A stretch of DNA of 26,193 bases, taken from positions 1 through 26,193 of the IMG/VR virus record IMGVR_UViG_3300021961_000551, one strand, 5' to 3'. A program made the translations under genes and the position numbers. The notes under the pieces were generated by a model. The model was not told the origin of the DNA, made no database searches, and worked only from the letters and a program-made list of their open reading frames with translations. This document shows, piece after piece, positions 1 through 7,194 of this stretch. Position 1 is the first letter of the stretch, and each line of letters opens with the position of its first letter. The DNA comes from a virus.

Positions 1-71
1 GCGCGGCGGAGAAGGAGCGCGCTACGCGCCGCAAACGCTCAAAGAAACAGGGAGTCGGGGGGAAACCAACC

Positions 72-395
72 ATGGTTAAATCATGTGCATGTCCCACTTG
101 CGACCTGCTCACAAAGACCATTATTGGCCGTGACAAGAAGCCTTCAAATGATGCTAAAGCAGGCCGTATGTCCTGCATAACCTGTGAGGGAGAAGGAAAA
201 GCAGGTGGTTGTAAGGACTGTGGCAGACTCAAAATCATGGGCGGCACAGCACGAATCACAAAGCCTTCTCAAGCACGAAGGGAGGAGTCTCGTATAGACC
301 CATTGGAAAGAGCCAAGGAAAAAGTCATGCCAAAGATCGGCTACACAAAATTGAAATCCACCGATCAACTCTTGGTCGAAGCACTGTTGAGGTGA
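72..395 (+). CDS. Cys-rich putative zinc-binding protein (5' end uncertain)
   Basis: A 107-aa protein of unknown function. Three CxxC pairs (C7/C10, C35/C38, C47/C50), the last two within 16 residues and separated by a Gly-rich turn, look like a DnaJ-type or zinc-ribbon metal site. The C-terminal half is basic and ends with a predicted helix. Start is uncertain. The ATG at 72 has a G-rich stretch (57-62) upstream but no clear Shine-Dalgarno, and the frame stays open to the window's left edge (3-71) with a Lys/Arg-rich translation, so the true gene may begin outside. The alternative frame 2-79 also stays open and stops at TAA 77-79, which would be the tail of a previous gene overlapping this ATG. 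The next gene follows after 4 bases, so the two are probably co-transcribed. Confidence 0.65.
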   Translation: MVKSCACPTCDLLTKTIIGRDKKPSNDAKAGRMSCITCEGEGKAGGCKDCGRLKIMGGTARITKPSQARREESRIDPLERAKEKVMPKIGYTKLKSTDQLLVEALLR

Positions 396-399
396 ACGC

Positions 400-1239
400 A
401 TGAATGAATTTGATGCCGCTTGGGATATTTTGAAACGGAGATATACGGACGACGACATAGGGCGTTTGCACCGTGAATTACTTCGACAAAATCAATTTCG
501 ACAAGGCTATATTGACACTTCACAACTTGACTCCAATGACCGAATAAGGTTACAAAACCAACATGTGTTCGCAAATGACGGCGCACACAGATATGGGCCA
601 GGAGGAGGAAAAATAATGGTTGATAGCCATTCCAACCCGATTCCTCCACGCTCTTATGTCCCAGTGGCCCACATCGAAGAAAGCGGCAAAGGCAATATAA
701 GACCGAAACTTGCCCCCCGCTTGTCCTATGGTGAGGACAACCTGTATCAACCCGAAGGCCCAAGTGGAGGCAGTTATCCGATTTATGCCCTTCCTGGCGA
801 GTTTATGGTTGAACCCCGTGGGCAATATGGGAGTTATCGTGATAAAAAAGAGGCTCTCATGTCTCATCCATGGGATAATAAACGCTTCCCAAGACTTGCG
901 GTTCGAGATTCCGCAACCGACCCGTTGGGAGTTGACAAAGCATTGATCAAGGCTGTTCTCAAAGACAAAAAAGAATCTAAACCCTTTCATGGCTACAACC
1001 CAAACCGCCACAGCAAGGAAGGCGGATTGAATGCTAAAGGCCGAGCCAAATTCAAGCGTGAAACGGGTGCAAACCTCAAGCCCCCCGTCACCGAGAAACC
1101 ATCGACTCTCAAACCAGGCTCAAAGAAAGCCAAGCGAAGAAAATCATTCTGCGCTCGCATGTCGGGCGTTAAGGGGCCGACCAGCAAGGGCGGCAAATTG
1201 ACACCGAAAGGTGCGGCACTAAAGAGGTGGAATTGTTGA
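400..1239 (+). CDS. Basic phage-type protein with DUF6321-like C-terminus and N-terminal FDxxW motif
   Basis: A 279-aa protein. The start ATG at 400 sits 4 bases after GAGGTGA, a strong Shine-Dalgarno. Residues 4-8 are F-D-A-A-W, the short motif shared with neighbouring genes. The middle is Gly/Pro-rich without a recognised fold. The last ~75 residues are strongly basic and match by eye a small domain common in marine phage proteins: a GGLNAKGR-type opening, then RETGANLKPPV, RRKSFCARMSGVKGP and a final ALKRWNC. I believe this is filed as DUF6321; its function is unknown and it is often found at the end of phage proteins. Lysine density would suit nucleic-acid contact or packaging in the virion, but that is inference. 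The stop overlaps the TTG start of the next gene (TTGA). Confidence 0.8.
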   Translation: MNEFDAAWDILKRRYTDDDIGRLHRELLRQNQFRQGYIDTSQLDSNDRIRLQNQHVFANDGAHRYGPGGGKIMVDSHSNPIPPRSYVPVAHIEESGKGNIRPKLAPRLSYGEDNLYQPEGPSGGSYPIYALPGEFMVEPRGQYGSYRDKKEALMSHPWDNKRFPRLAVRDSATDPLGVDKALIKAVLKDKKESKPFHGYNPNRHSKEGGLNAKGRAKFKRETGANLKPPVTEKPSTLKPGSKKAKRRKSFCARMSGVKGPTSKGGKLTPKGAALKRWNC

Positions 1240-1547
1240 ACAACAAAAAGGCATTTGAAGACGCATGGCGACAGGTAAAAATCGCTAAGAACGAAGACCC
1301 CCCCCTTCATCAACGAGGGTATGAACAGTCTATGCAAACAGATATGATGCAAAGAATGAAATCATTCATTCAAGAATCAATGTTAAGCGAATTGGCGGCT
1401 CACTTGGAAAGTTTGGAATTGGACTACACCATCGAACAACTGATGGATGAATTCGGATTTGCGCCCTCGGACATTGACAGCAACATTATGAGTCTCATGG
1501 AAGATGTGCGAAACGATTTGGAACAGAAAGTGCGTTTCTTGAAGTGA
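1236..1547 (+). CDS. Small acidic protein with N-terminal FExxW motif
   Basis: A 103-aa protein of unknown function. I chose TTG at 1236 because GAGGTGG (1224-1230) lies 5 bases upstream and the codon overlaps the previous stop as TTGA, a spacing much like that of the gene at 400. A GTG at 1227 is the in-frame alternative. Residues 7-11 are F-E-D-A-W, near the N-terminus as in the genes at 400 and 1715. The remainder (about 40-103) is acidic, predicted helical and coiled-coil-like, with many Leu/Met residues and no cysteines. Position inside the plus-strand cluster suggests a virion or assembly-related role, but nothing in the sequence proves it. Confidence 0.7.
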   Translation: MNNKKAFEDAWRQVKIAKNEDPPLHQRGYEQSMQTDMMQRMKSFIQESMLSELAAHLESLELDYTIEQLMDEFGFAPSDIDSNIMSLMEDVRNDLEQKVRFLK

Positions 1548-1551
1548 TTTC

Positions 1552-1728
1552 ATGGTCGAATTGAAGAAGGACAAGTGTTGCTGTGGAGCAACAAAGGCCA
1601 AACCATGCGAGTGCATGAAGACTGGCGCAACTTGTTCGACTTCGGAACCAAAGTGTGCCTGTTACAAAGCCAAGGATTTGAAGAAATCATTTGAGGCGGG
1701 GTGGAGGAACATTCATGTCGGCATTTGA
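1552..1728 (+). CDS. 58-aa Cys-rich mini-protein with C-terminal FExxW motif
   Basis: A 58-aa reading frame running from the ATG at 1552 (4 bases after the previous stop) to TGA at 1726-1728. It is rich in cysteine: C9, C10, C11, C19, C21, C28, C35 and C37, which could hold one or two zinc ions or form disulfides. Residues 47-51 are F-E-A-G-W, the same short motif seen in four neighbours, here close to the C-terminus. Its last 14 bases overlap the start of the methyltransferase gene, whose Shine-Dalgarno lies inside this frame. Exact tiling between neighbours and the shared motif argue that it is real despite its size. No family recognised. Confidence 0.6.
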   Translation: MVELKKDKCCCGATKAKPCECMKTGATCSTSEPKCACYKAKDLKKSFEAGWRNIHVGI

Positions 1729-2809
1729 AATGGTGTGGGGCGATTTACGAGCCGACATCATTAACAAAGCCGATGCCTTTCGACGCGTTCCTGCATCTCG
1801 CTTTGATGAAATCATGCAGGACTTTCGAGGCCAGCCACAAAACATGATTCAAGGCCCAAAATGGACTGGCGGCAAAAGACAGCCCTATTACATCGGCCCG
1901 TTGCGAAGGGCCATGGCCCTCAACCCCTCAAAGCGTGGGGGGCGAAGACGAATCGTTGAGCCTTTCATGGGTGCTTTGAATGTCTCCGCAAATGTTAATC
2001 CAGGCCAGCGAGCCTTAGTGGGTGATTTTGACGACATGATGCCCGAAGTGTTCAAGCGAATACAGCAGGGCGACATGACTTTGGACATGACACCGTTCCT
2101 ACAAGACGGCAACATCGACCGAAGAACATTCTACGAGGACATCCGAGGCGCAACACCAAAGGGACGCAAAGGGAAGGACTTTGACAGCCGTTTTGAAACG
2201 CTGAAACCCGACTCCTTAAATGACTTCATTCGACGGCAGAAGGAAGGGGGGCTTACCGATCAAGAATTCCGAGACATGATAGAAAGGTTCGCCCAATATC
2301 AGCGCATGGCTTGGAGAGGAGAGCCACGAAGAAGCGGTTTGGGGTATGCAAACATGACCATTAACAATCCATCATTCTCCTTGCCTTCAACTCTTGATTT
2401 GGCTACAAACCAACCAGCATACGCCAACTTTGACATTCACGGTGGCATGGATTACAAGGACTTCTTCAAGTTGCCAATCAACCCCGATGATGACTTCGGG
2501 TTCATTGACCCGCCCTACGCTGGCGGAGAAGGAGCCAACTACGACTTCCCTGTTCCCGACCCAATGGAGGAACACAAAATTTTGGCTGAATTGGTTGGAG
2601 AGTTAGCCGCCGAGGGTATGCCCATCGTCGCCACCAACAACCCAATAGTCGCTCCTCTCTATGAGAAGCATGGGTTCAAAACGCAACTGATGGGCCGTCC
2701 CGACCGATACAGGAATTATGGTGGGGCCGAAACCCTCAAGCCCGAAGCCATCATGCACAACTTGGACGACTTCGATTTCTTGGAAGGGTTTGACGAAATG
2801 AGGTTGTGA
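1715..2809 (+). CDS. D12-class (Dam-like) adenine-specific DNA methyltransferase
   Basis: A 364-aa protein expected to transfer methyl from S-adenosylmethionine to N6 of adenine in DNA. E-P-F-M-G-A-L-N-V at residues 82-90 fits the SAM-binding motif I of D12 enzymes (usually DPFxGxGxV), followed by G-D-F-D near 103 in the place of the usual N-D-x-N. The catalytic D-P-P-Y is at 265-268, with a Gly-rich segment behind it. The long 110-260 insert would be the target-recognition region. ATG 1715 is preferred over TTG 1691 because GGAGG precedes it by 7 bases. Residues 4-8 are F-E-M-V-W, the cluster's shared motif, which is not part of known D12 enzymes. No restriction endonuclease is adjacent, so self-marking of viral DNA or evasion of host restriction is the likely role. 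Confidence 0.85.
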   Translation: MSAFEMVWGDLRADIINKADAFRRVPASRFDEIMQDFRGQPQNMIQGPKWTGGKRQPYYIGPLRRAMALNPSKRGGRRRIVEPFMGALNVSANVNPGQRALVGDFDDMMPEVFKRIQQGDMTLDMTPFLQDGNIDRRTFYEDIRGATPKGRKGKDFDSRFETLKPDSLNDFIRRQKEGGLTDQEFRDMIERFAQYQRMAWRGEPRRSGLGYANMTINNPSFSLPSTLDLATNQPAYANFDIHGGMDYKDFFKLPINPDDDFGFIDPPYAGGEGANYDFPVPDPMEEHKILAELVGELAAEGMPIVATNNPIVAPLYEKHGFKTQLMGRPDRYRNYGGAETLKPEAIMHNLDDFDFLEGFDEMRL

Positions 2810-2811
2810 AC

Positions 2812-3450
2812 ATGGTCTTTGGTCGTCGTCCTCAAAACCCTTTCATGAATCCTCCATCAGCCGAGGCTTTCAACCCCTACATGGAAAGCCAAGGTGAAGA
2901 GGAAATCCCCGAAGTCAAGACGAAGGATATGGACAATGACCCTTGCTGTGAAGAAGCACGAATGAAATTCCGTGAGGCATTAAGGAAACATTTTGGAAGG
3001 TCATCATGGGGGGACATTGACTCTATAATTGAAGGTTCATGCGAAGAGTTACAACGAGAATTAGAAAGTTGGATTAGCCAAAATTGGAATAGAGAAGAGG
3101 ACAAAGATAAACACGGCATCACTTTGCATGAGGATTTGTTGCGTATTCAAAACGAATGGGATGCGTGTTCGTCCGAATCGTTTGAAGGTGTTTTCACCGC
3201 TTCATCAGATCCATTTGAAATGGCATGGGGCATGATGGTCAAGGGCGAATTCCGTGGCTATTCCCCAAACCGCAACATCAGTGAACGCCCATACCGACAA
3301 GCCAAAGCAAAGACATGGCAACAAAGCAAGAAGGTTCAGCGAGGTCGAACACAAAAGCGATACCAGCGCAACAAGACGAGAGGAAACATTCGTCCACAGC
3401 AAAGACGGCAACTGGGCGCAGGTGGACGACGCTTTTCAACCAAGCGTTAA
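2812..3450 (+). CDS. Acidic/basic two-part protein with internal FExxW motif
   Basis: A 212-aa protein of unknown function. ATG 2812 lies 7 bases after GAGGT; a GTG at 2806 overlapping the previous stop is the alternative. The N-terminal ~130 residues are acidic and helical, with several cysteines and tryptophans. Residues 135-139 are F-E-M-A-W, the shared motif, followed by a short Gly/Tyr/Pro/Asn segment. The last ~60 residues are very rich in Arg, Lys and Gln without acidic residues, as in nucleic-acid-binding tails. The 20 bases around the motif (3212-3231) are almost identical to those at 1722-1741 in the methyltransferase gene. It ends in a tail-to-tail overlap of 15 bases with the minus-strand exonuclease-like gene. 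Confidence 0.75.
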   Translation: MVFGRRPQNPFMNPPSAEAFNPYMESQGEEEIPEVKTKDMDNDPCCEEARMKFREALRKHFGRSSWGDIDSIIEGSCEELQRELESWISQNWNREEDKDKHGITLHEDLLRIQNEWDACSSESFEGVFTASSDPFEMAWGMMVKGEFRGYSPNRNISERPYRQAKAKTWQQSKKVQRGRTQKRYQRNKTRGNIRPQQRRQLGAGGRRFSTKR

Positions 3451-4107
3451 GGACACTGTTTCAGTCCAACGCTTTCCTGTCTCTTTATGTTGAAAGGTCA
3501 ACTCCTGCTTCGCCCAAATGTAGTGGGCGGCGTTGGCGATCATGGAGATGTCTCGTGCGATTGAGCGCAACACAACCCGATGCCCTCCTCTCCTCCATTC
3601 CTGTAAGCGTATGATGGCTGAATGGAGGTGCTGTGCATAATAGAATTGATTGCCACCGTTGTTCTTGGCGATTTCCTCAAGCGTGAGCCTTTGGCCCATA
3701 TCCCCGTAGGTTTTTGCCGTGGCATCCTTTCCAACCTTCATCAAATCAAAGGCCTTCTCCTGTAACTTCAAATCAAACGCCTTCTCTAAAATCGGGATTT
3801 CGATCCTCATAATGTTGTGACCGATGATTGCTTCTGCCTCCTCAAGAATTGTTCGGAAGTCTTGCTTGGCAGTGTCGTCTTCGACTTTAATTGAGGCGAG
3901 GGGATAGTTGAGGGCTTGATTCTCAAGGTAAATCCCCACATCCCCTTGCTCCTGCCCCGTGGAATACAAAATGAAATTGAAGTCGCAATCGTCAACCCAT
4001 TCTTCCCAACTGTTGAAAGTGCCTTCAGCAACACTTTCGGAGAACAACTTGACCGCTACGATTTTCTTTCGCTTGAGCCATTCCTTCGTCGCTTTCTTTA
4101 TCATCAT
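3436..4107 (-). CDS. DEDD-type 3'-5' exonuclease-like protein, divergent
   Basis: A 223-aa protein resembling the RNase-H-fold exonuclease family (DnaQ/YprB-type). I see G-H-N-I-M-R-I-E-I-P-I-L at 96-107, which matches the GHNxxxFDxxxL motif with Glu in place of the usual Asp. F-D-L-M-K at 120-124 and a following Leu-rich 'RLTLEEIAKNNGG' segment (140-152) correspond to the family's second half, and R-D-I at 185-187 lies where the final acidic residue is expected. The first D-x-E motif is not clear, so activity is uncertain. The start is ATG 4107 (or 4104) right after GAGGTGAT, and the helicase-like gene ends 6 bases upstream. A proofreading or end-trimming role with that helicase is inferred. 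Confidence 0.55.
   Translation of the reverse strand: MMIKKATKEWLKRKKIVAVKLFSESVAEGTFNSWEEWVDDCDFNFILYSTGQEQGDVGIYLENQALNYPLASIKVEDDTAKQDFRTILEEAEAIIGHNIMRIEIPILEKAFDLKLQEKAFDLMKVGKDATAKTYGDMGQRLTLEEIAKNNGGNQFYYAQHLHSAIIRLQEWRRGGHRVVLRSIARDISMIANAAHYIWAKQELTFQHKETGKRWTETVSLTLG
3442..3474. terminator. Hairpin at the convergent gene boundary
   Basis: AAGCGTT (3442-3448) plus GGAC (3451-3454) pair with GTCC (3464-3467) plus AACGCTT (3468-3474), leaving a 9-base loop and a 2-base bulge: 11 base pairs in all. The element covers the stop codon of the plus-strand gene and the last codons of the minus-strand gene, exactly where the two transcription units meet. A T-rich stretch follows on the plus side. 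A bidirectional terminator or transcript-end stabiliser is the simplest reading; archaeal termination depends less on hairpins than on U-tracts, so the function is inference. Confidence 0.45.
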
Positions 4108-4113
4108 ATCACC

Positions 4114-5565
4114 TCAATGGTCAAGAGCAACAAACGATTTCTTCCCTGTTTGATAACGGGTGAACACGCCACCGTCCACCATTTTGTTCAAACGGCGTTC
4201 TGCTGTGCGCTCGGCCACGCCTTCCAAGGTGGCGTATGCTTTCTGCAAATCGGTTTTTGACACGACCTCTCGGTTGGCTCTCTTGTCCACCATTTTTTTG
4301 CATTTGTTGTAAGCCTTCTTCCATGAGGAAATCGCCATTTCACGCTTCTTTCCTTCCTTGTAGTCCTGCTTTTGCTCAAGCCAAATGGTGAGGTTGTGAA
4401 GGTTGTCGTAGATGATTTCTGTTGCCATCATCACATGATCGGCAGTGATAACCTTTTGCCGCATGGTTGCCGCTATGATGTTTGAGAAAATGATGGTATA
4501 ATTCTCCACATTCGGAATGAATGTCATGGCGGTTTCACGAATGCTCTCATTTTGAATGCCCTTTACGAGCGCATAATAGTCGTCCACGGCGTTCAACAGG
4601 GCCGCATGATAATTCGGCCCCACCGAGAACAATTCGTGGGCGTGGTTAATGGCGGTGTCCTCCCGTTCCGCATCGGATAATTCGTTCCATTCTTCTAAAG
4701 TGATTCCTGCCGCATCTAACATCCTGTCACGCACCTCGGACTGAATCTCAAGCAGGAACCCGCCCAAGTCCTCATAACTCCAAAGAGCATCGGGGACAGG
4801 GACATAAACGCCACCCATGCGGTGTTCACTGGTCGATTGTCGCTGTTCAATCCCAACATCATTTTGAAATAGGAATACACGCTGAAAGAAACCCTTCTCA
4901 AGAACATGGTGCATGATGTCTTTCGGCGGGAATGTAGTAGCCCAAAGGGAGATGCCCGATGGTGTTCGGACTGAACCTCCGACTAAGTGCTTCACGAGAA
5001 CATTCGTGGCTGAACCAATCGGGGCCATGGCCTGTTGCAGATACAGAATTTTGTCGCTGAAATATGCCTTGGAGTCGTTGAGCAGAACGCTTCCCTCGTC
5101 GAACAGAAGTGTCTTGTAGCCGTTCAAAATGCCAGGCACAGTCTCGTATTCAACCTCTTTCGTAGGCTTTCCATCATCGTCATAGACCACCTTCTCAATG
5201 ACTGTCCCGATCAACTTAGCGTCGGAACCAGCACTGAATTGTTCTCCTTCAATGCCACACGACTTGAGCAACTTCTCGGTGAATTCGTAGGCAATCGACT
5301 TACCTGTTCGGGACTGTTGAATCCAATACACATGGACTCGGCAATCAATGTGCGCCCCGTGGATGGGGATTCTCATGTAAGGGGCAAGGACTTGACCGCA
5401 GACGAAGAAATACGAAAGGAGGCCTGCGTATTCGTTGAAGAATGACACTGTGTTGAAACGCTCAATGTAGTTACGCAGGAATTTGCTTCCGTCCCACGGT
5501 GCGGTGACCAAGGAATAATCGTTCCACTTGCGGCCACCCGCATTCGTTGTCGGTTTCAACATCAT
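4114..5565 (-). CDS. P-loop ATPase with C-terminal winged helix, candidate replicative helicase
   Basis: A 483-aa protein. The Walker A motif is Q-S-R-T-G-K-S at 84-90, lacking the usual first glycine. Walker B is L-L-F-D-E at 153-157. A G-F-F-Q-R-V-F-L-F segment further on could supply the arginine used in ATP hydrolysis between subunits. The last ~60 residues read as a winged-helix domain (helix, TAERRLNKMV recognition-like helix, then a YQTGKKSFVAL wing). This arrangement suits an MCM-like or DUF3987-like DNA helicase; I cannot tell which. It starts at ATG 5565 in an ATGATGA overlap with the upstream methyltransferase stop, and a TATA-like box at 5598-5610 could give it its own promoter. 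The context with primase, nucleases and the exonuclease-like gene supports a replication role. Confidence 0.65.
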   Translation of the reverse strand: MMLKPTTNAGGRKWNDYSLVTAPWDGSKFLRNYIERFNTVSFFNEYAGLLSYFFVCGQVLAPYMRIPIHGAHIDCRVHVYWIQQSRTGKSIAYEFTEKLLKSCGIEGEQFSAGSDAKLIGTVIEKVVYDDDGKPTKEVEYETVPGILNGYKTLLFDEGSVLLNDSKAYFSDKILYLQQAMAPIGSATNVLVKHLVGGSVRTPSGISLWATTFPPKDIMHHVLEKGFFQRVFLFQNDVGIEQRQSTSEHRMGGVYVPVPDALWSYEDLGGFLLEIQSEVRDRMLDAAGITLEEWNELSDAEREDTAINHAHELFSVGPNYHAALLNAVDDYYALVKGIQNESIRETAMTFIPNVENYTIIFSNIIAATMRQKVITADHVMMATEIIYDNLHNLTIWLEQKQDYKEGKKREMAISSWKKAYNKCKKMVDKRANREVVSKTDLQKAYATLEGVAERTAERRLNKMVDGGVFTRYQTGKKSFVALDH

Positions 5566-6230
5566 TTCTTCATCTCCTCTCGCCCCACAGGGGGTTTCCT
5601 ATTTAAACGCTCTTGGTAATCAGAAGAATTCTTGAGAACATCCTTTGACATTCGGCTACCGACATAATGTTTGTTTGAATTGTTGTGATCCAAATGGTGA
5701 AAAATGAGGTCTTGATATAAAAAATCCCAACAGAAATAAGAGTTGTTAAACGATGCCGTGTTTCCATCAAATGAAACCTTCTTATCGACAATCAAGAGTT
5801 GTAGATTTTTGTTTTCTTTTTGTTTCTCGCTGAAAAACACCCCCACCTCTTGATAATTCAAAATAGGCAATCCCATGACCATAGCAAAAGGCTTTCCTAA
5901 ATTGTAAAGCCTTTCAAAAACCTGCAATTTTTTGGTATATGGTGGATTTGAAACGATGTAGTGATATTCATCATCGGGTTCGTAGTGAAAAAAGTCTTGG
6001 CCCGTCCAAATGTGCGAATGAATAACCTTGAAACCCGCTTGCCTTAAACGAATAACAAACTCACTGTTTTCGGTATCAAATGGACACCAAATGGTTAATT
6101 TTTCGGGCGGTATATCAAAGGTATTCGAGTTGATTTTCAAATACGGAATAATCGCATCAACCAAAATAGGAGGCGTGTAGTATTCGTCTTTTTTATTCCA
6201 ATTTCCCCGTTTAAAGTAATCATCAGCCAT
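5562..6230 (-). CDS. NPPY-type DNA adenine methyltransferase-like protein, AT-rich gene
   Basis: A 222-aa protein. N-P-P-Y at 95-98 is the catalytic motif of N6-adenine (or related) methyltransferases. W-C-P-F-D at 48-52, followed by a polar stretch, would be the SAM-binding loop, and the N-terminal D-E-Y-Y-T-P-P (15-21) is typical of phage adenine methyltransferases. It starts at ATG 6230 behind GGTGG. Base composition stands out: in four 60-base lines sampled by hand (5641, 5701, 5821, 5881) GC is about 36%, against about 43-57% in lines sampled from neighbours. This suggests recent acquisition. It sits between the XPF-like nuclease and the helicase-like gene, but its foreign composition argues that it is a passenger rather than a core replication gene. 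Confidence 0.65.
   Translation of the reverse strand: MADDYFKRGNWNKKDEYYTPPILVDAIIPYLKINSNTFDIPPEKLTIWCPFDTENSEFVIRLRQAGFKVIHSHIWTGQDFFHYEPDDEYHYIVSNPPYTKKLQVFERLYNLGKPFAMVMGLPILNYQEVGVFFSEKQKENKNLQLLIVDKKVSFDGNTASFNNSYFCWDFLYQDLIFHHLDHNNSNKHYVGSRMSKDVLKNSSDYQERLNRKPPVGREEMKK
5598..5610 (-). promoter_or_regulatory. TATA-type promoter P6 for the helicase-like gene
   Basis: On the minus strand GCGTTTAAATAGG lies inside the end of the upstream methyltransferase gene, centred about 39 bases before the ATG at 5565. It shares TTAAATAGG with the promoters at 25987-26014 and 21148-21175, and an ACC-rich then GGGG stretch follows where those have ACC..TTCGG. An archaeal TATA box at -26 would give a short leader of roughly 13 bases. 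Confidence 0.45.
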
Positions 6231-6238
6231 AATACCAC

Positions 6239-6949
6239 CTAAGCCCGACTCATTTTGACCCGTTCTTGGGCTAACGGCTCCTCGCTGTTGAACGCTTTCA
6301 CAATGCGTTCTGCACGAACCTTGCCGATTCCTTCTGTTTGCGCCAACTCCTTCGCATTCAGTGAGGAAATCTCAACCACGGAGCCATGCTCGTCGAGAAG
6401 TCGCTTGGCGATTGTCTCACTGCATCCTGCGGCCTTTAGAACATCAACTCTCATGTCCTCGGTGGCCGTCCGACGCATCAAACGGTATGTGGATGTTGAT
6501 CGTAGCGTCCCATGCTTCTCAAATCGCTTACAAATGAAACGAGCGGCCATGGACTTTGAGGGGAGCGTGATGATGTGCAGGTCGAAATCTACGGAGAACC
6601 GAGCCAACGATCCAGTGAAGGAAGCAAAGGCTCTCGCATACGGTATTTTGCGCCCCCCTTTCTTGGCCTTAGCAATATAGGCATCAAGCGTCCCATGAAC
6701 CAGCAGGATTGCTTGGTTGTAGTTGTCATCAAGGTTCTGCAATTGATTCGCAAGGTGGCCCGAATACAGGCTTTGCATGTAGTCTTCAATGGATTTTGCT
6801 TCTATTCCAACGCTCCCAAAGGAATAGTCCGTGAGCATTGTTTGGCGCACTTGAAACTGCAATTTGTTCTTCTCACAGTATTCCTTCACCAAGTCCTCAA
6901 GACCCGACTGTTCCCTGTTATCAATGAACAGAATCCTCTCGTCGCTCAT
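6239..6949 (-). CDS. XPF/ERCC4-type structure-specific nuclease with helix-hairpin-helix tail
   Basis: A 236-aa protein. The N-terminal nuclease domain shows D10-N-R-E13 and then E50-A-K52 with D56, matching the XPF pattern DxRE ... ERKxxxD except that the Arg of ERK is Ala. A H-L-A-N-Q-L segment follows, as in XPF-family cores. The C-terminus (about 165-225) holds two helix-hairpin-helix-like repeats, including T-E-G-I-G-K-V-R-A-E, which bind DNA backbone. The family cuts branched or flap DNA in repair and stalled-fork processing (archaeal XPF, Hef nuclease domain). Start ATG 6949 overlaps the previous stop (ATGA), with GAAGGT upstream. Length fits a helicase-less archaeal XPF. It lies in the replication block with the primase and helicase. 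Confidence 0.8.
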   Translation of the reverse strand: MSDERILFIDNREQSGLEDLVKEYCEKNKLQFQVRQTMLTDYSFGSVGIEAKSIEDYMQSLYSGHLANQLQNLDDNYNQAILLVHGTLDAYIAKAKKGGRKIPYARAFASFTGSLARFSVDFDLHIITLPSKSMAARFICKRFEKHGTLRSTSTYRLMRRTATEDMRVDVLKAAGCSETIAKRLLDEHGSVVEISSLNAKELAQTEGIGKVRAERIVKAFNSEEPLAQERVKMSRA

Positions 6950-7194
6950 TGTTGACCTTCCCCTGCAAGAAGAACGCTGTTCAGCATGTCGCACACCAAT
7001 TTAGCCCAGTTGGGGTCGGTAGTGATTGCCACTACGCGTTCATCGTTTTGAACAATCTCATGCGTGAGGGTGAGGAGGTTGTAACGGAATGACCACGGAA
7101 GGACTTGCGGCGGCAACTCATTATTGTGATGAGCGTTCAACAATTCTTCTGCTTTCTTCTTTCGGATTTCATCAATGTCTTCATCGTTGCTCAT
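6946..7194 (-). CDS. Small protein of unknown function
   Basis: An 82-aa acidic protein. ATG 7194 overlaps the methyltransferase stop as ATGA and has GGAGTGA 5 bases upstream; an in-frame ATG at 7209 is less well placed. The first 25 residues form a charged helix (D-E-I-R-K-K-K-A-E-E-L), superficially like the start of archaeal PDCD5 proteins, but the rest does not match. The remainder is a mixed alpha/beta stretch ending in a hydrophobic helix. It overlaps the XPF-like gene by 4 bases, so the two are translationally coupled and may work together. No family recognised. Confidence 0.6.
   Translation of the reverse strand: MSNDEDIDEIRKKKAEELLNAHHNNELPPQVLPWSFRYNLLTLTHEIVQNDERVVAITTDPNWAKLVCDMLNSVLLAGEGQQ

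Noticed and set aside
2-79. Possible tail of a previous plus-strand gene ending at TAA 77-79
   Set aside because: Only 25 codons visible; it competes with an equally open frame that continues into the gene at 72-395. Cannot be decided from this window.
6946-7194. PDCD5-like DNA-binding protein
   Set aside because: Only the charged first helix resembles PDCD5; the rest of the protein does not follow the family pattern.
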